Assembly (NCBI GenBank): GCA_900618425.1
Contig: UZAN01039496.1
Location: 71,548-135,547 of the forward strand
Reading direction: 5' to 3'
DNA from: Echinostoma caproni
Lineage: Eukaryota > Platyhelminthes > Trematoda > Plagiorchiida > Echinostomatidae
DNA length: 64,000 nucleotides
Each line of letters starts with the position of its first letter. Positions within the stretch are counted from its first letter, which is position 1. The notes beneath the pieces were generated by a model that worked only from the letters and a program-made list of their open reading frames with translations, was not told the DNA's origin and did no database searches. The position numbers and the translations under genes were made by a program. This document shows, piece by piece, positions 26,001-40,235 of this stretch.

Positions 26001-27168
26001 TTGTGCTCGAAAAAGTGCGGCACAAATTTTCAGTGGACATGAATAAGGTTTGTGGTAAATGAAGTTAGTTCGAATTCTTTACAGTGGATAGATTTAACAA
26101 GCATGACAAGCATGCATTACAAGTATTATTTCTAGACATAATTTTTGCACTGGATCCATTATCTGAATCACAAATCATAATTCATTGCTCCGTGGAATAA
26201 CCAATTAATCATAACTTGGCGGGGGATAGGTTCTAAGTTAATAAGTTTCTTCCTAGCATTCCAAAGTATTTTACCGTTTATGAAATCTAATTTCAGATTA
26301 CATCAGTTTAGTTGCGAACTTTATGCTCAGATATTTTCCTTTGCTGGCCACAGGCGGGTCCGTGGTTCTTCGTGAGAGCAAACGCGTAAACAGCAATTAT
26401 GCATTTCGTGTCTCTGATTTAGGAATCAGTTCACAGAACGACCCAGAAGAATGCCCTTACAGAAATTTAAAACTTAAACTATTTGTAAAATTCTGGTCCC
26501 TTCAGCTAAGAAGACTAAATCAGCCTAATATATGGACTAAATCTACGGTGGCTGACCATATTTTTTACCTGGATGAATAAGCACTAGTTGACGGGATCGA
26601 TTTTATTCTCAGCAGTTAGCAAATAGTAGGCATCCTGTTTCACATTTCGGACGCACCCACCTATTGCGGATTAGCAATCAAAAAAAGCAAACAACTCCCT
26701 TTGAGAGGTTTTGATATGAAAGAGTGTTTATGCAAAAAATGACTGAACACGTATCGGTGTATTTTGGAAAGAAACATCCGGGTGGCAAAATCCTAGCGAG
26801 AGCTTTCACAGCTTTTATACGGCATTCGATGGTGTAGTCAAATATTTGTTTTGGGCTTTTCTGACTACCCTGGAAGTTAGAGTGATTAAGGAGATAAAAC
26901 AGAAGATGAGAAATCAATAGAAGCTGGTTCAAGCAATGTTAACGGGATGGACGTTAGTGTTGACTATTTAATATTATGTTGTCAGAATCTCTCTTTGGAG
27001 TGTAATCACAACCAATTATTGTCTTTGCACAGATACATTGACATTTGTTTTATTGAATTTCATTTGGTACTTCTGGTCTCGAGCTTTTTCTTCTTTTTCC
27101 CATATCTCTATTCGTTTCCATATATAATTAACTGCGTGTTTAGCGTCAACTTGACAATCATATTTTGT
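17000..27168. other. No recognisable gene or repeat
   Basis: Roughly 10 kb scanned on both strands without a supported feature. Open frames are 60-127 codons, overlap in opposite strands and carry no family motif. The largest is 127 codons on the minus strand at 22586-22969. Two overlapping frames at 22135-22595 have a fairly coding-like look but match nothing I know. A spliced gene with short exons could be hidden here and would not be visible by eye. Confidence 0.45.
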
Positions 27169-27192
27169 GCGCGCACACACACACATACACAC
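27169..27192. repeat. (CA)n microsatellite, short and interrupted
   Basis: An alternating GCGCGC then CACACA tract with one TA interruption, about 24 bases. A 130-codon minus-strand frame (27158-27550) ends by reading through it as VYVCVCAH, which argues that the frame is not a gene. Confidence 0.85.
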
Positions 27193-30100
27193 TCATCCAA
27201 CAGCAGCCTGATTCATCTAACTGATAGAAATATAAATGCAAATATATAATGGGGAATATTTTACGATGGTGGGTGACAGGCAGTGTACGAACAGCAAAGT
27301 TATTTCTCAATGTCTTGTGACACTCATCCTGGTAAATGAAGCTACTACTGACTTGAATGGACTTGGATGAACAGATGTTGTACTTCCTTCGGATATTCCC
27401 ATACTCTTGTTCATAAGTTAGACTGGAAAATTGGCACACCTTGAAATGTTGTAAATCTACTGTCTGACTGTAAAACTGGTTGCTAGAAGGATGACCAGCT
27501 AGAAACAGGTTGTCGAGGCAGATCATTAGTGGGAGTGGGTGGGGGAACAACTTCTCGAGATTGATTAACCAAATTCGGGCTACGAACTTGTTTTTGTTAG
27601 GTCAGCTTAAACCATCCCCTTACAGAACAACAAGATAACTCGCAAACGGCGATACAGATAAGGCCTAAGACTCAAAATACAAAGAAATTATTTGATTGTT
27701 TCCAAGTCTGAATGAACGCTACTTTCGATCACATGGATACAGTCATTTTCAGCGACAGTTGAACTCCCAGCAGTTTTTCCCAGATTACTCAAAAGTGAAT
27801 CACCTTAGACTGTTATTCCATCAAGGTAATCTATGGTTTTCTTTTAATTTAAGGTACTGTACTGACCTATCCATTTTCTACTCGAATAGTAGAAGCGGTA
27901 GTGAGTAATCAGTCAGTTTCAGTGCGTAAACGTCATTTGGAAATCCTAAGAACATCTGTTAAACTCGTGTTAGGAGTTGTCAGCAGTGTGTATCCAATGT
28001 GTTTACGACAGACTGACCCTCGCTCACCAACTCATAAAATATCTACGTTACTGTCACGCTTCCTAGACTGGTTCTAGTACACGTCACGTGATATGCAACT
28101 TATCTCTGTCTACCACTGGACGTTGCTTACAGTCACGGAGGCTACTTTTGCTCTCTCTGACTAAGCACATTGTGTCGGACTACAGAATGTTGTTCTCTCG
28201 GATTTGACCATGTAGTAGAAAAGCGTATACTTTTGTCGTCAGAGAACCTTTCATCACGTAATGCATACTAATTACAGAAACCAGAGATTTGTATTTTGTT
28301 TTCTACTGAGTGACGCATACGATTAACCTTGGTGCCAAGCAACACTCCATTTTCCATGATTGTTTCATTCATTTTCTTCCACGGTTTCCAGCTCAGTTTT
28401 TACCTCCAGTCTTTGAGCATATAGCAAATTTTATTCTTTATTATATATATTAAAATGCACACGATGCTACAATCTGCACATGAATTCGATTCTTCCGGAA
28501 TCATTTTGAGCACTCCACATGATTGACTGAACCTCGGACGACGTGCAGTCAACAGACTACGGGTGAATCTGTGTTTAAAGCTCTGACATATGATTGATTC
28601 TAATCTTCCAATGTCTAATTGGTGGTTCTATATTCTATAATATCATTTGAGTGTTTGTAGCAAACAAAATCGGAATTGTCACCTGATGTGTGTTAGTCTG
28701 CAAACGCGATTCTCGTACACCACTGACTTCAAGGACCAAAGTCGATTGAGACGACAGCGCACCCAGGTGAAAGTTACACCACTTCGTTTCTTACCCAGAC
28801 GCGTCTGAATGTCGGATTGCACTCGGTGCATACGTTCAAATCTGATTAACTTATCCACAGACATATCCTGCATGAAAAATGGACAATTCGGTTCAGTTGA
28901 TCAGTTTGGTTAGCGTGTGCGTGCAAAAGAATTTAAATTCCATGCACTCTGCATCAATGTAAATCATTTTAGGGATTGACGGGTTTCAAGCATTGTCTAT
29001 GCACTCATGTCATCGAATAACCGTACTTATGGGCCACGATTGAGTCGGTAATAGTGAATTTCGCTGACAATGACTGGGAAGAAGGGTTACTCGCAGGAAA
29101 TGAGAAAATCTGTTCTTTAAAATGTTTAAGGAAAGTTCTACAGGCAACACAAAACTTCATGCGCTTGATATCGCATGCGATAAAATCACATTTTTCATCC
29201 GACAGACACGTTCCAATTAGGTCACGTTAAATAGAGTTAGTTGTTCGAGAATTATATTTTTTTATTCTTTTATGAACTTGTTAACCAATTGGTACCAGAT
29301 AGTCAGAAATATTGTCAGAGTTACTTACTGGGAATATCCGAATTTCTTTGCAGAGCCAATAGTTAAGAACGCATTTCGTGAATTCGTATTTACCATTACA
29401 TTTCATCTTACAGATGTTGTAGGCACCATCTTCTCCCTCTCAAAATCCTTTTTGTATTTTTAAACCTAGTTTCGTTTACTTTTCTTATATTCTTGAGTTG
29501 AATAGTAAATGGGTCTTTGCTGTCGCCCGGTTCTATACCACGCCTGGCCTAGAGAGGCCTTATGTGGTTCGCCACTTCAAGCCCCGGTGCATAAGTGGCC
29601 GGTTACCATCACTGAACAGCAGGTCTTTGTGATTATGCGGTTTACCCTGACCGCTGTTCATCACACTGTGTGTATTGAAAAAATAGGATAAAAGTATTGA
29701 AGTATCACTCACATTCATCAACTTATCTATTTATTTAACTGACGAAATACATTCTCGGAGTATATTTCTGTCTGTTATATGTGAATGAAATTGCTTGTAA
29801 CTACTTGAACAAACTATGACCTTGAAATTAAGTTGAGTTTTACGGTCCATCCGTTCGTGACTGAATAACTCTGTGTAATAAATCATGGTAGCATAAATAC
29901 TCAGAAATTTTATGAAAAATGTGGTTATCTCAATGCAGGAAGCACTACCTAATAAGAAGTAGTCCGAGATTGTTCATACTTTGTCTCATTTGCTAGCAAT
30001 TGTAAAAAAAACTTCCGATTACTCAACAAACAAAAAATTTCAAAACTGGTGTCCAACGCTGAAGAGTAAAGCACAAGCGGAAAAGGTTGAAAACTGAGTA

Positions 30101-32976
30101 GTGCGCTAGTTTCTGTAAACCCTATGTTTAGTACAACTCTGAGGCATTCCGGTTACATTATTCTTCCTATGTTAATCATCTGCCAGTTTGTTCATAACAT
30201 ATACTGTCCAGTGGTTTTTTCGATTCACCTAAAATCAAACGAATTGAAAGCACTTCTATCAGTAATGGGCCACCAACAGTATAGTGATAAGGAATAAAAT
30301 AAAGATCAAAATATTGATCTATATGTAAGCTCACATTCCCCTATTTATGAATCCCTTTAATTTGCTATGAATCCACGTAGTTAAAAATAAACAGATATCT
30401 TAAGGTCCAAATAAAACAAAAGGTTAGTGATAAACATTTCGAAGGATGTTGGCATAACACCCCCAAGGATACCCACTTCGTACAAAAGATGATGTAGAGT
30501 ACCACTGATCACCGAAAACACGTTACACTCTCAAGTGAATGAATAACGTGCCGTTCGAAATGGATAGCGAATCCCACATTTGGTTGTGTTTTGTTCAAAC
30601 ATTCGGCAGCATGAGGCATCTATGTTCCCGTTTACACAACTGGACTTTATTTATTGCCCACACAAGGATGTGATTTACACTCAGACTTATTTTATTCCCA
30701 CACGTGTGACGATGTTCACCGGATGTTCCGTTGTGGTTTTCAAATGTTTATGATCAGTGTCAACCACGATTAATATACAGAAAATGGTACCCGAACGTGC
30801 ATGCAAATCGATATTGGAAGTAGAACTATTTAAATGTGTAACCGCTCACGGAAAAGTTATAGTCCATGTGATAATCCTGAACTTTTGATCTAAATCGGCG
30901 GTGATAGTAAAGCTCGGAAGTGTTTTGGCTTTGGTACTTCACTTAAACTACAGATTGGTATATTTAAGGCAACTTTACTCTTGTTTGTCTGGTGGACTGT
31001 ATTACGGAAATGTGAGAAAGAACATCACAGTTATGCCGCTCTCAAATTTCTTCTTATCACATTCAATAGCCCCGAATCGGTGGCTGATCACCCAGAAGAC
31101 CTAGTTAGACACAGATTTAGTCACTGGCTTCCAATAATTATGCGACAAAATTGAGGATTACCGACCAAGTTAGAACTAGAGAAAGAAAAAACGTAAGTGT
31201 CATATTTTGCCAAACTCCGACACGTCTTTTCTCGCGCTTCGTCAAAGTTCCATCATTCACCAGCAAGCCCAGCAGGAGGCACATTTCATATCCGTTCAAA
31301 CAGGCAAGCAGGGACCCTTATTGACATAGAAATGATGCGCATAAACTCCGAGAGATAGTAATGAAGAGTATCAGTATGTCGCTTAGAATAAATATTGATG
31401 TCACTCAGACGACTTATCGGTTGCACCTTCACCGACAAAACAATCAACCCCAACGTACAGAAAGATGATAGCAACTGCGCTCGGTTTTTCGACTGAGACA
31501 AAAATATACGGAAGAACCCTTTCCCGAAAATGAATGAATGAATACACTATGAGTGAACATGGTAATCACCCTAAAAACTCTCGGAAAATTAATGTGTGGT
31601 AAACGAAAAATGAAAGCAATTTATATAGACACGCATAGCTAGTAGAGGGACCACCTACTAGCTGAGAAGTGGTTGATGCCACCATGGCAATCGCTAGAGT
31701 TTTAGTCTCATTAAAGTGACCAGTGTCACCACACGAAATGCCTCCATACAGTGCTTGATCATTTGTCGGTACTATTTATGCTTTATTACTATTATTATTC
31801 AACCATCATACTGAAACAGAGCAGACGATCTCACTAAAAACTGCATAAAGTAAAATATAGAGTAAAATTGATTATGAACATTATATGTTTGGTTTTTACC
31901 AAGTCTTCACGGGTGTTCATTGTGATCTTACGCGGCACTCACACCAATGTTGCTTTTATTCGGATTCATATACTTTTGAATTAAAATTCAACGACCTACG
32001 GCCGGTGTGGACCAAACAAGCTCAATATTACCTTTAAGTCCTTTATAACCCAATGTCATCTCGTGGGCTGGAAATCCTTCCAGCTGTCCAGCAATTGCAA
32101 ACAAAATTCTTTGAGGAAGATGGATAGGGAACATGCGTAGTATGTGTAAGCCATTGAACAAAAAACCTTCTAGACTCAGTGCACGTTATTGGAATTCATT
32201 GTTACTTATATGATTTTGTCACCATACTTGAATAATGGTTTGAAGACTGTGATTGTCGATTTTGAAATTAGTTTAGTGTCTGTGAGAGGAAGGTTCAGTT
32301 CCTTCTCCATCGTGAAGCAAAAATTGTGGTACTATGCCCATTCCACAAGCACTCCAAGTGTCACCTAAGCTGACGATGCACTATTTTCAAGCTAACCGCA
32401 AAGCTTCGCGAATTGGTCAGAATGAACACTCTCCTTCATGTAGAGAGAAGCAGATATTGTTGAAGATATCTCACGTTTGCCAATGAAAACTCCAGTTCCG
32501 ATTGCTGTTTATGATCCTGTTTCAACCGTTTTCAACATTTGTTAGTTAAACTCAATGCGTGAAACTTGATACAGCTTGGGTTATGGAACACAACTTTAAC
32601 CCACCCCTGGGAATGGCCGCTTCCTAAGACTTCACATGCATTTGAATTTTCCTAAAGTGTACATTTTTAACTGTTACATAGAAGTTTCCTTGAGAATCAC
32701 ACTTGGTGTTCCATTTAAGCGCACATGAATTATAATGAAATGGGTTTGCTTGTTGTAAAACGACGAAAGCTTGATACTCTAGCACTGCTAAAAATACTCA
32801 GTAGACGAACCGAGTCAGTGATACATATTATCCACTACTCAATTTTGGTACAGCCGACCATTGTATTACCTTAGTCGAGGCGATACTATATTAGACTGAT
32901 TTGGCACTAACAACGCTCCTCTTTACTGACAATTGAAAACTCCTGTATTCAGTAACGACAATTAGTTTATAAATTT
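27193..32976. other. No recognisable gene; one GC-richer patch
   Basis: I see no known protein family, tRNA or interspersed repeat. The stretch 29509-29670 is clearly richer in G and C than its flanks and encodes a 60-codon frame with no motif I recognise. It could be an isolated exon or the edge of an unknown repeat. The region ends at an assembly gap. Confidence 0.45.
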
Positions 32977-33530
32977 NNNNNNNNNNNNNNNNNNNNNNNN
33001 NNNNNNNNNNNNNNNNNNNNNNNNNNNNNNNNNNNNNNNNNNNNNNNNNNNNNNNNNNNNNNNNNNNNNNNNNNNNNNNNNNNNNNNNNNNNNNNNNNNN
33101 NNNNNNNNNNNNNNNNNNNNNNNNNNNNNNNNNNNNNNNNNNNNNNNNNNNNNNNNNNNNNNNNNNNNNNNNNNNNNNNNNNNNNNNNNNNNNNNNNNNN
33201 NNNNNNNNNNNNNNNNNNNNNNNNNNNNNNNNNNNNNNNNNNNNNNNNNNNNNNNNNNNNNNNNNNNNNNNNNNNNNNNNNNNNNNNNNNNNNNNNNNNN
33301 NNNNNNNNNNNNNNNNNNNNNNNNNNNNNNNNNNNNNNNNNNNNNNNNNNNNNNNNNNNNNNNNNNNNNNNNNNNNNNNNNNNNNNNNNNNNNNNNNNNN
33401 NNNNNNNNNNNNNNNNNNNNNNNNNNNNNNNNNNNNNNNNNNNNNNNNNNNNNNNNNNNNNNNNNNNNNNNNNNNNNNNNNNNNNNNNNNNNNNNNNNNN
33501 NNNNNNNNNNNNNNNNNNNNNNNNNNNNNN
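32977..33530. other. Assembly gap (N run, 554 bases)
   Basis: All bases are N. Two long apparent minus-strand open frames across it exist only because N cannot encode a stop. The flanks (AT-rich left, TATCACC right) show no shared repeat that would explain the gap. Confidence 0.99.
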
Positions 33531-36500
33531 AAATATCACCACATTGGTGCTTTCGGGTTTGCTTACAAACAGTCCGTTTACCTATTGTAACGTTTTGCCA
33601 ACGCAACCTACGTTTTATTTTTGGGATTCATTTTTTCATAACCTCAGTCTAGTCTTTCGGCTGCTGAAGTATATGGGAAGACGAAGGAGAAAAGCTTGCC
33701 AAAGGCGTAAGAATGAACAGATCAATCTTATTCTTGAGGAGCACTAGATAAAACATTATTCAGAGCGTTTACCGCCAATTTTCGGAACCTCCACTCAAAG
33801 AATTCTCTAATGTGAGCTTTTATGGTGGTAATCTGTTCATCACAGAGTAGCAACTCCTGATCATCATGGCCTACACCGAATTCTCTGACGATTAACTATG
33901 TTCAGTCGAAACTAAGGAATTTTTAACGATTATTAAAAATTCGTTGGAATAGAAAGAAGGCAAATACTGCGAGATGTTAACATTTCTTTTAATCTCTAAT
34001 CTGCCGTCACCTTGGACTCGGACAATCATTGATTCTACTAGAATATGGTGCCAAGCTATCTAAACATACATAAACTGCACTTTTCAACACACAGCTTGAG
34101 ATCGATTTTATCGGTACTTCTTATTGTGCTGACTCTAAGGAAACTATCCACCAATATGCATTGTAAGCATTTTGAGGCTTCCCGAAATGAGTTTCGTTAG
34201 CCCGTTATAACCTCTGGAATTCAATTTCCTCTCCTAACGTGTTGCTTACATACATCAAGTACAATGGTCTAAAGCCCAAAGTATTATGATGATTCGGCGA
34301 TCTTGCAAGGGATCTCATTGTCCCAGAATAAATGTGACTTTCATTGGTCAAGATTTCATTTCTACCTCCAGCTCGATATATCTGAACGCTATAAACGTAC
34401 TTGCTCGCCTGTTTTTGGCATCAGTTTGTTCAGTCTACGGTATAGAAATTTGTTGACTTACTCTAAAGATGTTGTCAACACGTCTAAACCAGTGAATTAT
34501 CTGTAAATATAATTCCAGTTCATACCGCATATCGTGATTTATGTGCCTGTCACTCACATTTATCCACATGTTCTTTATATAAACGTAGTTCTCCTTTTGT
34601 TCCTCAATACTATTTTCAGCTTCTGTTTTGGTGAAAATCAAGGAGGAATTTCGTAAGGAACTCGATGACTAACAAACACTTTGCTCATTTTGTCTGTTCT
34701 GTTCTCTACATTTTAGAATAATATGTTTCATTTCTCAATTTAGCTAAAAAATATCCGCAAGTGATGAACCTCTGTATGAAGTGGTGCTTTGCAAGAAAGC
34801 CACACAGCTAAAAGCCACATCACATGATTGAAAAAAAACAGGTCAATAATAGTACTAAAATCTCTATTGTACCCAACGCGGTGGGATAGTGTGGCAAGAT
34901 CAGGAACAATTCAGGTAAAATACATTGTTTTAGACCTGTCAGGGCACAGCATAATTAGAATACGTTTATTGATCAGTGAGTCCATATGTCTGCTGGTGTC
35001 TACGTGCGGCGAACGGGACTACAAGAGGTGAGGTGATAACCCCCCCCCTATAAGGGGCCGGGTTCATAGGATAGATGTATGCGCAACGTAAGAGGCGAGT
35101 CGGGGGAAAACCCACCTCTGCTCACAAAGCAAAGTCAAAGTCTGGAACAAACCTACGATGGAACGCTTGAGTTACTGAGTTCGTCTGTGTATCCGTACTT
35201 GCACACAAATGAACTTGGGGGGGTCTGGTGTTAATCAAGAGTTGTTCGCCTGTGGTTTTTGCACGGTCGGCAATGCCTGATGTAGATGTAAGTAAATGGG
35301 GTTTGCTCAGTCGTTTTGAGCTCACCGTGTAGATCATCACGCGAAGCATGAATCCATCGCGATGATACTGATCAAACGGTGAACGGCGTGGTTGATTCTC
35401 AGACAGTCTGAGTGAACAGCAAACAGAAATAATCCATCAAAATGTTGAAGCAAACACATTTCATTTCCATTCTTCTTATCGGAACTCGTGTTGTGCATTG
35501 CTTAAGCTATACAATTCGTTGTTGTATCACTTTCTCAGGTCAATCGACTTAGACATATCCTACTTGTTTATGAGCGAAACATGTGAAGGAATACGAACCA
35601 ATCAGTCGATAAGTACATGAGACGGATAAAGCAATGGATACACTTTGTGCAGACAACAGATGTGACCATACCATTGTGCGTAGTAGCTAGCAGTTAGTGC
35701 TGTTTGTGATCTTGTCATCGTCTATAAGTAACTCAGAACAGGTTTTCGCTAGATTGCACTCTGTCTGTCTCTGTCTGTTATGCACACGGCTGATCAATGT
35801 AAGTCACATGAGATCAGATGGTCGGTTTTTATAGAAACAATTATCGATATGACACATTTGATTCCCATTTACTGGTGAGAACTGGTATGTTTTTATTTAG
35901 TTTTTTGAGAAACCGGTTGGCAATTGGTGCTACTCTTCTGGAGCTACGGCAGCACTCGTCAAGGCAATGCACATGGCGTTTGATTAGACACCAACAATGA
36001 TAACAATCCACGGTAGACCTGGTTTGATCAGTTCGGAAAGAAACCCGTTTCATACTCATACGCATCCTGCAGTTTTGTCAACTGTTTACGTTATATTATA
36101 CTAGCTGAACTAAGCACAACATAGCATTTCCCGACTGAATATTTTTTGCACATTATGGTTCTGATTTGCTCTGAAAGAAAGAAAAACAACTTTGGATGCA
36201 GAAATGAAATGAGTGAAAAATCAATCACACATTCAGAGGCTTCGCGTTTATTCGCCATATCACAGTTTGCATACGTGGCTGGGGTTGAACCGCAGCCATC
36301 TGGTTCATTGACGGTCAGCTGTACCAATATGATTTTCTGGAATCAGAGGAGAGGGCTTGGTCGTAGACAATCCATACAGTGACGAAACAGCTCTCTCCAA
36401 TGCTCTTTGTTGGCCTTCACACAAATTATTTGAACTTGTGCGTACATGATTACAATGGGTTCGGCGATTGGGATTACCGACATCGGAAGATCATCTGATA

Positions 36501-39480
36501 AAATTGATCCATATAATTATTCTAATTAGATCATTGCAGTCATCACACTACTTTTCAAAGTCAAGTTAGCCAGGAGCTGGCAGCGTTTCACGCCCTCCTA
36601 GGTAGCATCAAACTGTTGATTTTGATTTGGGTTTGGTTCAGCTGGTCGACCATATAACAAGGGATTTTTTATTTCAGATTTTGTTTGTGGCTCTCAGTAT
36701 GTGGATTGAACGTTTACATGGCCGTCTCTATTTATCACAACTTAGATAACTCAACTTTTTTAGTATATTAGAGAACGTCTTCCTAATAAACGTGGAATTC
36801 TAAGCTGGCCGTGTAGTGTAGTTCTCAATTGTTTTAAATTGTTCTTTAATCGCTCAAATAGTCTTCATTGAGTTAAATGGAATCACTTGTTTGAAAAAGT
36901 TGGTGGAAACATGTGACCCGACCGTACAAGACATTAGTAAACAAACAACCATTGATAAATACACGATAAAGGAGTACGAATGAGGCCTCTTTCCTTGTTG
37001 TGCATCCAACCACTTTTAGAAGAAAAGGTCACATGAAGTAAAATGCGAAAACGTCGCCAACTAGACACTTTAGTGCTTTGAACAACCTGCATGACGTTTT
37101 CTTCATCGGATGGAAACGTATCATCATTGAACCAAATGGTCACTAAACGTGGACGACTGATTTTAGAGTTAAATGCACCAGACCAGATGATGTACTTTAT
37201 ACACAGCCTACACGTGTAATACACACCTCACCACAGTCCCAGTCGTTTCTATGTCAACTTCATGTTTATTCATTGCAGTATGTAATACGTGCCATGACCT
37301 ATTTTCGTTCGCACGGTTAGCATGTTCCTCCCCTAGATGGATTATTTTTTCATCCATTCTGATAATCGATGCAATCACATTTTATGGGCTTTAGTACGCG
37401 TTTTATGATAGTTCCAAGTAGAACTGATTATCTGAGGATGCTTTGATTGTTTTTGTTTCTTCAATAGCCCAATCTGACCCACTTCCCTGAAATTGCTCCT
37501 ATTTCAAAGTGCATAACAGATTTCTCTGTATGCGATCAAAAATCGATGGTCGCCAAAATGATACCAAGAAATTGATGACTCCCCTGTATCATGTGTAAAA
37601 GGCCTTTGGTCAAAACAGACAATAGAATCCAAAACACAAGGAGGTATGAGGTGATTTTGTTTATTGATTAGTTGCGATGCAACAAACATGTCGGCAAATA
37701 ATCATTTTAGATCACTGACTATGAGCATAATCTGAACGATTAGGCAGCACAACTTCCATTCTTGTATAAAACACTTTTATCCTTTTTCATGGTATCCACT
37801 CAACGAATAAACATCAGTGCTTTCACGTTTCGCTGAAGTATATGAAAAAGAACTCATTTTCATTTCCCTAAAAACAGCTGTCAGGATGAGGCGTGAAGTT
37901 CTTAAATTATTGAATAACGAATAGCTATGTGTCGATACAAGCGGCTACATTTAGGTTCGCTTAACACATGGTCTATTATTCAGTTGAACAGGACAGTATG
38001 GTGTGTGTGAGAGTGTGTGAGTCAGGGACAGTTATTTGGTCTCCGGCAAGACACGCGAGTACAGCTAGCGAACTTGAAATTTACTAAAAATCATAGAGCG
38101 TTTTCAAACACATATGTATAGTTATTCACCAAACTGGATCTCATCCTCCCACTGCCTAGTGTTTGTACCCTCGTTCGCAAGAACAAATATTATATTACCC
38201 CAAACCAGATTGAACCACTGTAATGGCATCCACTTGTGTTGTTTCTTCCAATAATCGAATGCCTAATTAGAAGTAAAACTTCTCGAGTTCGGTGTTTGTT
38301 GCTGGCGCATTATTTGTTAGACAATGAAACCTCAGTATAAAACGTCATGGGAATTTACTTAAGACAATAAGCCATACACTTACCGTATCTTCATTTCATT
38401 TCAGATTCTGTGTGCCCTTCTTTATTTCTTAGCATTTGTGCCTTCCGTTTGAGCACGAAGTCCACCGGGTTGTCAATCAAATCGGATGTGTCAGTTTCCA
38501 CCAGCAAATACTGCAATCTGGATTGTAACGGTCACCTTTAAAATATCTACGCCATCCTTGTCTTCAACACGAGGACGGGTTTTCGACTTCATTCGGATCA
38601 GAGATGAGGGTTGGCAACTGAATGAATTCAACTTCGAAACTCGTGGATCCTGAAGCTGAACACGTGTCATAAAACAATAGATGACGAGGCCTGAGCATTT
38701 TTATGGCAAGACTTTCATGCGATATGAGATTGAGCGTTACCTTGGAAATATATGTATTTTCCGAACAAGTTTCAAGAATGATGGACATTGAATATCTGCT
38801 CATTGCAAAAAATGTAGCACTGTCAAAAGTAATGGAACTCAACAACAATGTGCTCAGTATTTCATTTCTGATCTACCTCCATTCATAAAGTCGGTATTCT
38901 TTCACCAACGTGCAGTCTATCTGAGGACAGTCCACACAATATGTGGTACATTATGCTTCCATGCACATTATACTGCTTGCACAAGTCAGAAAGTAAGACG
39001 ACGGATTTATATATCGATTTTCATGTTTCATGGAGTATAATTTAATCTTTTCATGACGAGAGATTTTAACTCAGCATTTTGTAGCAACATGATTTTCCTT
39101 TGCCATTATGATAGTATATGATCATTTATCAGTATGTGTACTGTGTAACGTATAGAAAGACATGTGCATTCCCAGAATATTTGAATTGACCAGAATGAAC
39201 ACTGGTGAAACAATAATCACTTATTGATAGGAGGGAAACTCCATTTTGCTATGCACTAAGTATGCTCTAAGTTTCAGCTGCAACTTTCTAACCACTCCAA
39301 ATATAACGGTGACATTCAAAGTCGTGCCAATGCAAATAGTTAAACACAGAAACAATATTGCCTTGGATGTAACCTTCGGCATAAATGTTCTTCAACCTTG
39401 GCTATCGATAAGTAAGTATGATATTGAAAACTGAGGTATGCTTTCAAATGGATCGTTATATCGCAAGAGTTCCATCAATA
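33531..39480. other. No recognisable gene
   Basis: About 6 kb without a family I can name. Minus-strand frames at 36934-37224 (96 codons) and 38564-38848 (94 codons) look somewhat protein-like in residue make-up but match nothing I know. A run of nine C at 35040-35048 lies beside the short hairpin-like CCCC-x-TATA-x-GGGG. A B-box-like GGTTCAACCCC on the minus strand near 36283 lacks any matching A box. Confidence 0.45.
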
Positions 39481-39489
39481 CCAGTATGC

Positions 39490-40235
39490 CTGATAATGGA
39501 TGTCCGTAAATCACTAAGGTGGACTACACACGTGTGCATGACGGATGGACGGGACCAGTAGAGCGAATTCCGAGCACATTGCAGCAATGCGTGCACGCAC
39601 AATATTCCTCATTTCAGCCGACCTACCTCAGGAGCGGATGTACGCGAATCCACTTCACAACTCTGATCGCGACATTGTGAACCATCAGATTCTCACGAAG
39701 AAGGCTAAAATGTGAAACGAAGTTGTTCATTTTGGTTTTATTGTCACATATCGATTGAAAATCCCCCATAATCACCAGACGTACTATTCGTTGTTCGCAC
39801 AATGGAAGGGCTGAGTGACACAGAAGAATACTTTCTCAAAGTAACAACCAACCTTGAGGAGACAACAATTTGGTTTCCTTCTCAAACTTCCACACGAAAA
39901 TGCACCCTAGACCATGATTAACCTCCACTCCCTTCACGTATACTGGTCTACTGAAGGCTACCTCGTTTCGTACACCTGCCGTGTCAATCGTAGTGCATCG
40001 TTTCCCTTGGGTCGTTAATATTTGGATTACAAACAGGCTGTCGGTTTTCGCAGTTTAATACTCACAGTCACCTCCTTGTGTTTGTTATCTGTTGCAAACG
40101 TTTCATCACCAGTCGAGGTATTATCTATAATACTCATGAAGTCGCGGAGTTCTGCTTATGCCCGTTCGCTTAGACGTATTCTTCTTCTGCAACTCAATCG
40201 CGTGATGTTCAACCTGATTTGACTTTGAATTAGGG
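39490..40235 (-). pseudogene. Probable non-LTR endonuclease (APE-type) domain relic
   Basis: The minus strand carries fragments in the order of a CR1-like apurinic-type endonuclease. SERA-stop-AELRDFMSII near 40160 resembles the N-terminal 'xxRAELRDxx' block. RLVIMGDF at about 39785 matches the IxGDFN motif (Asn replaced by Gln). Then come NNFVSHFS, ENLMVHNV and RVHPLLR, and next NEEYC near 39605, which resembles the block usually written LLDLVxTNE. Stops and at least one frameshift separate the pieces. Each match is short, but the order, spacing and strand agree. The domain would nick target DNA in LINE retrotransposition. It runs opposite to the reverse transcriptase that starts at about 41130, so it is either an inverted 5' part of that element or a separate copy. 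Confidence 0.45.

Noticed and set aside
27158..27550. 130-codon minus-strand open frame as a gene
   Set aside because: Its end is encoded by the (CA)n microsatellite and it has no known motif.
32962..33606. Long minus-strand open frames across the first gap
   Set aside because: They consist almost wholly of N-derived unknown residues; only about 30 codons are real sequence.
36240..36330. tRNA-derived SINE on the minus strand
   Set aside because: Only a B-box-like GGTTCAACCCC is present; there is no A box at the right distance and no shared tail.
38564..38848. Protein-like minus-strand frame as an exon
   Set aside because: Residue make-up looks plausible, but no family, partner exon or convincing splice pair could be recognised.
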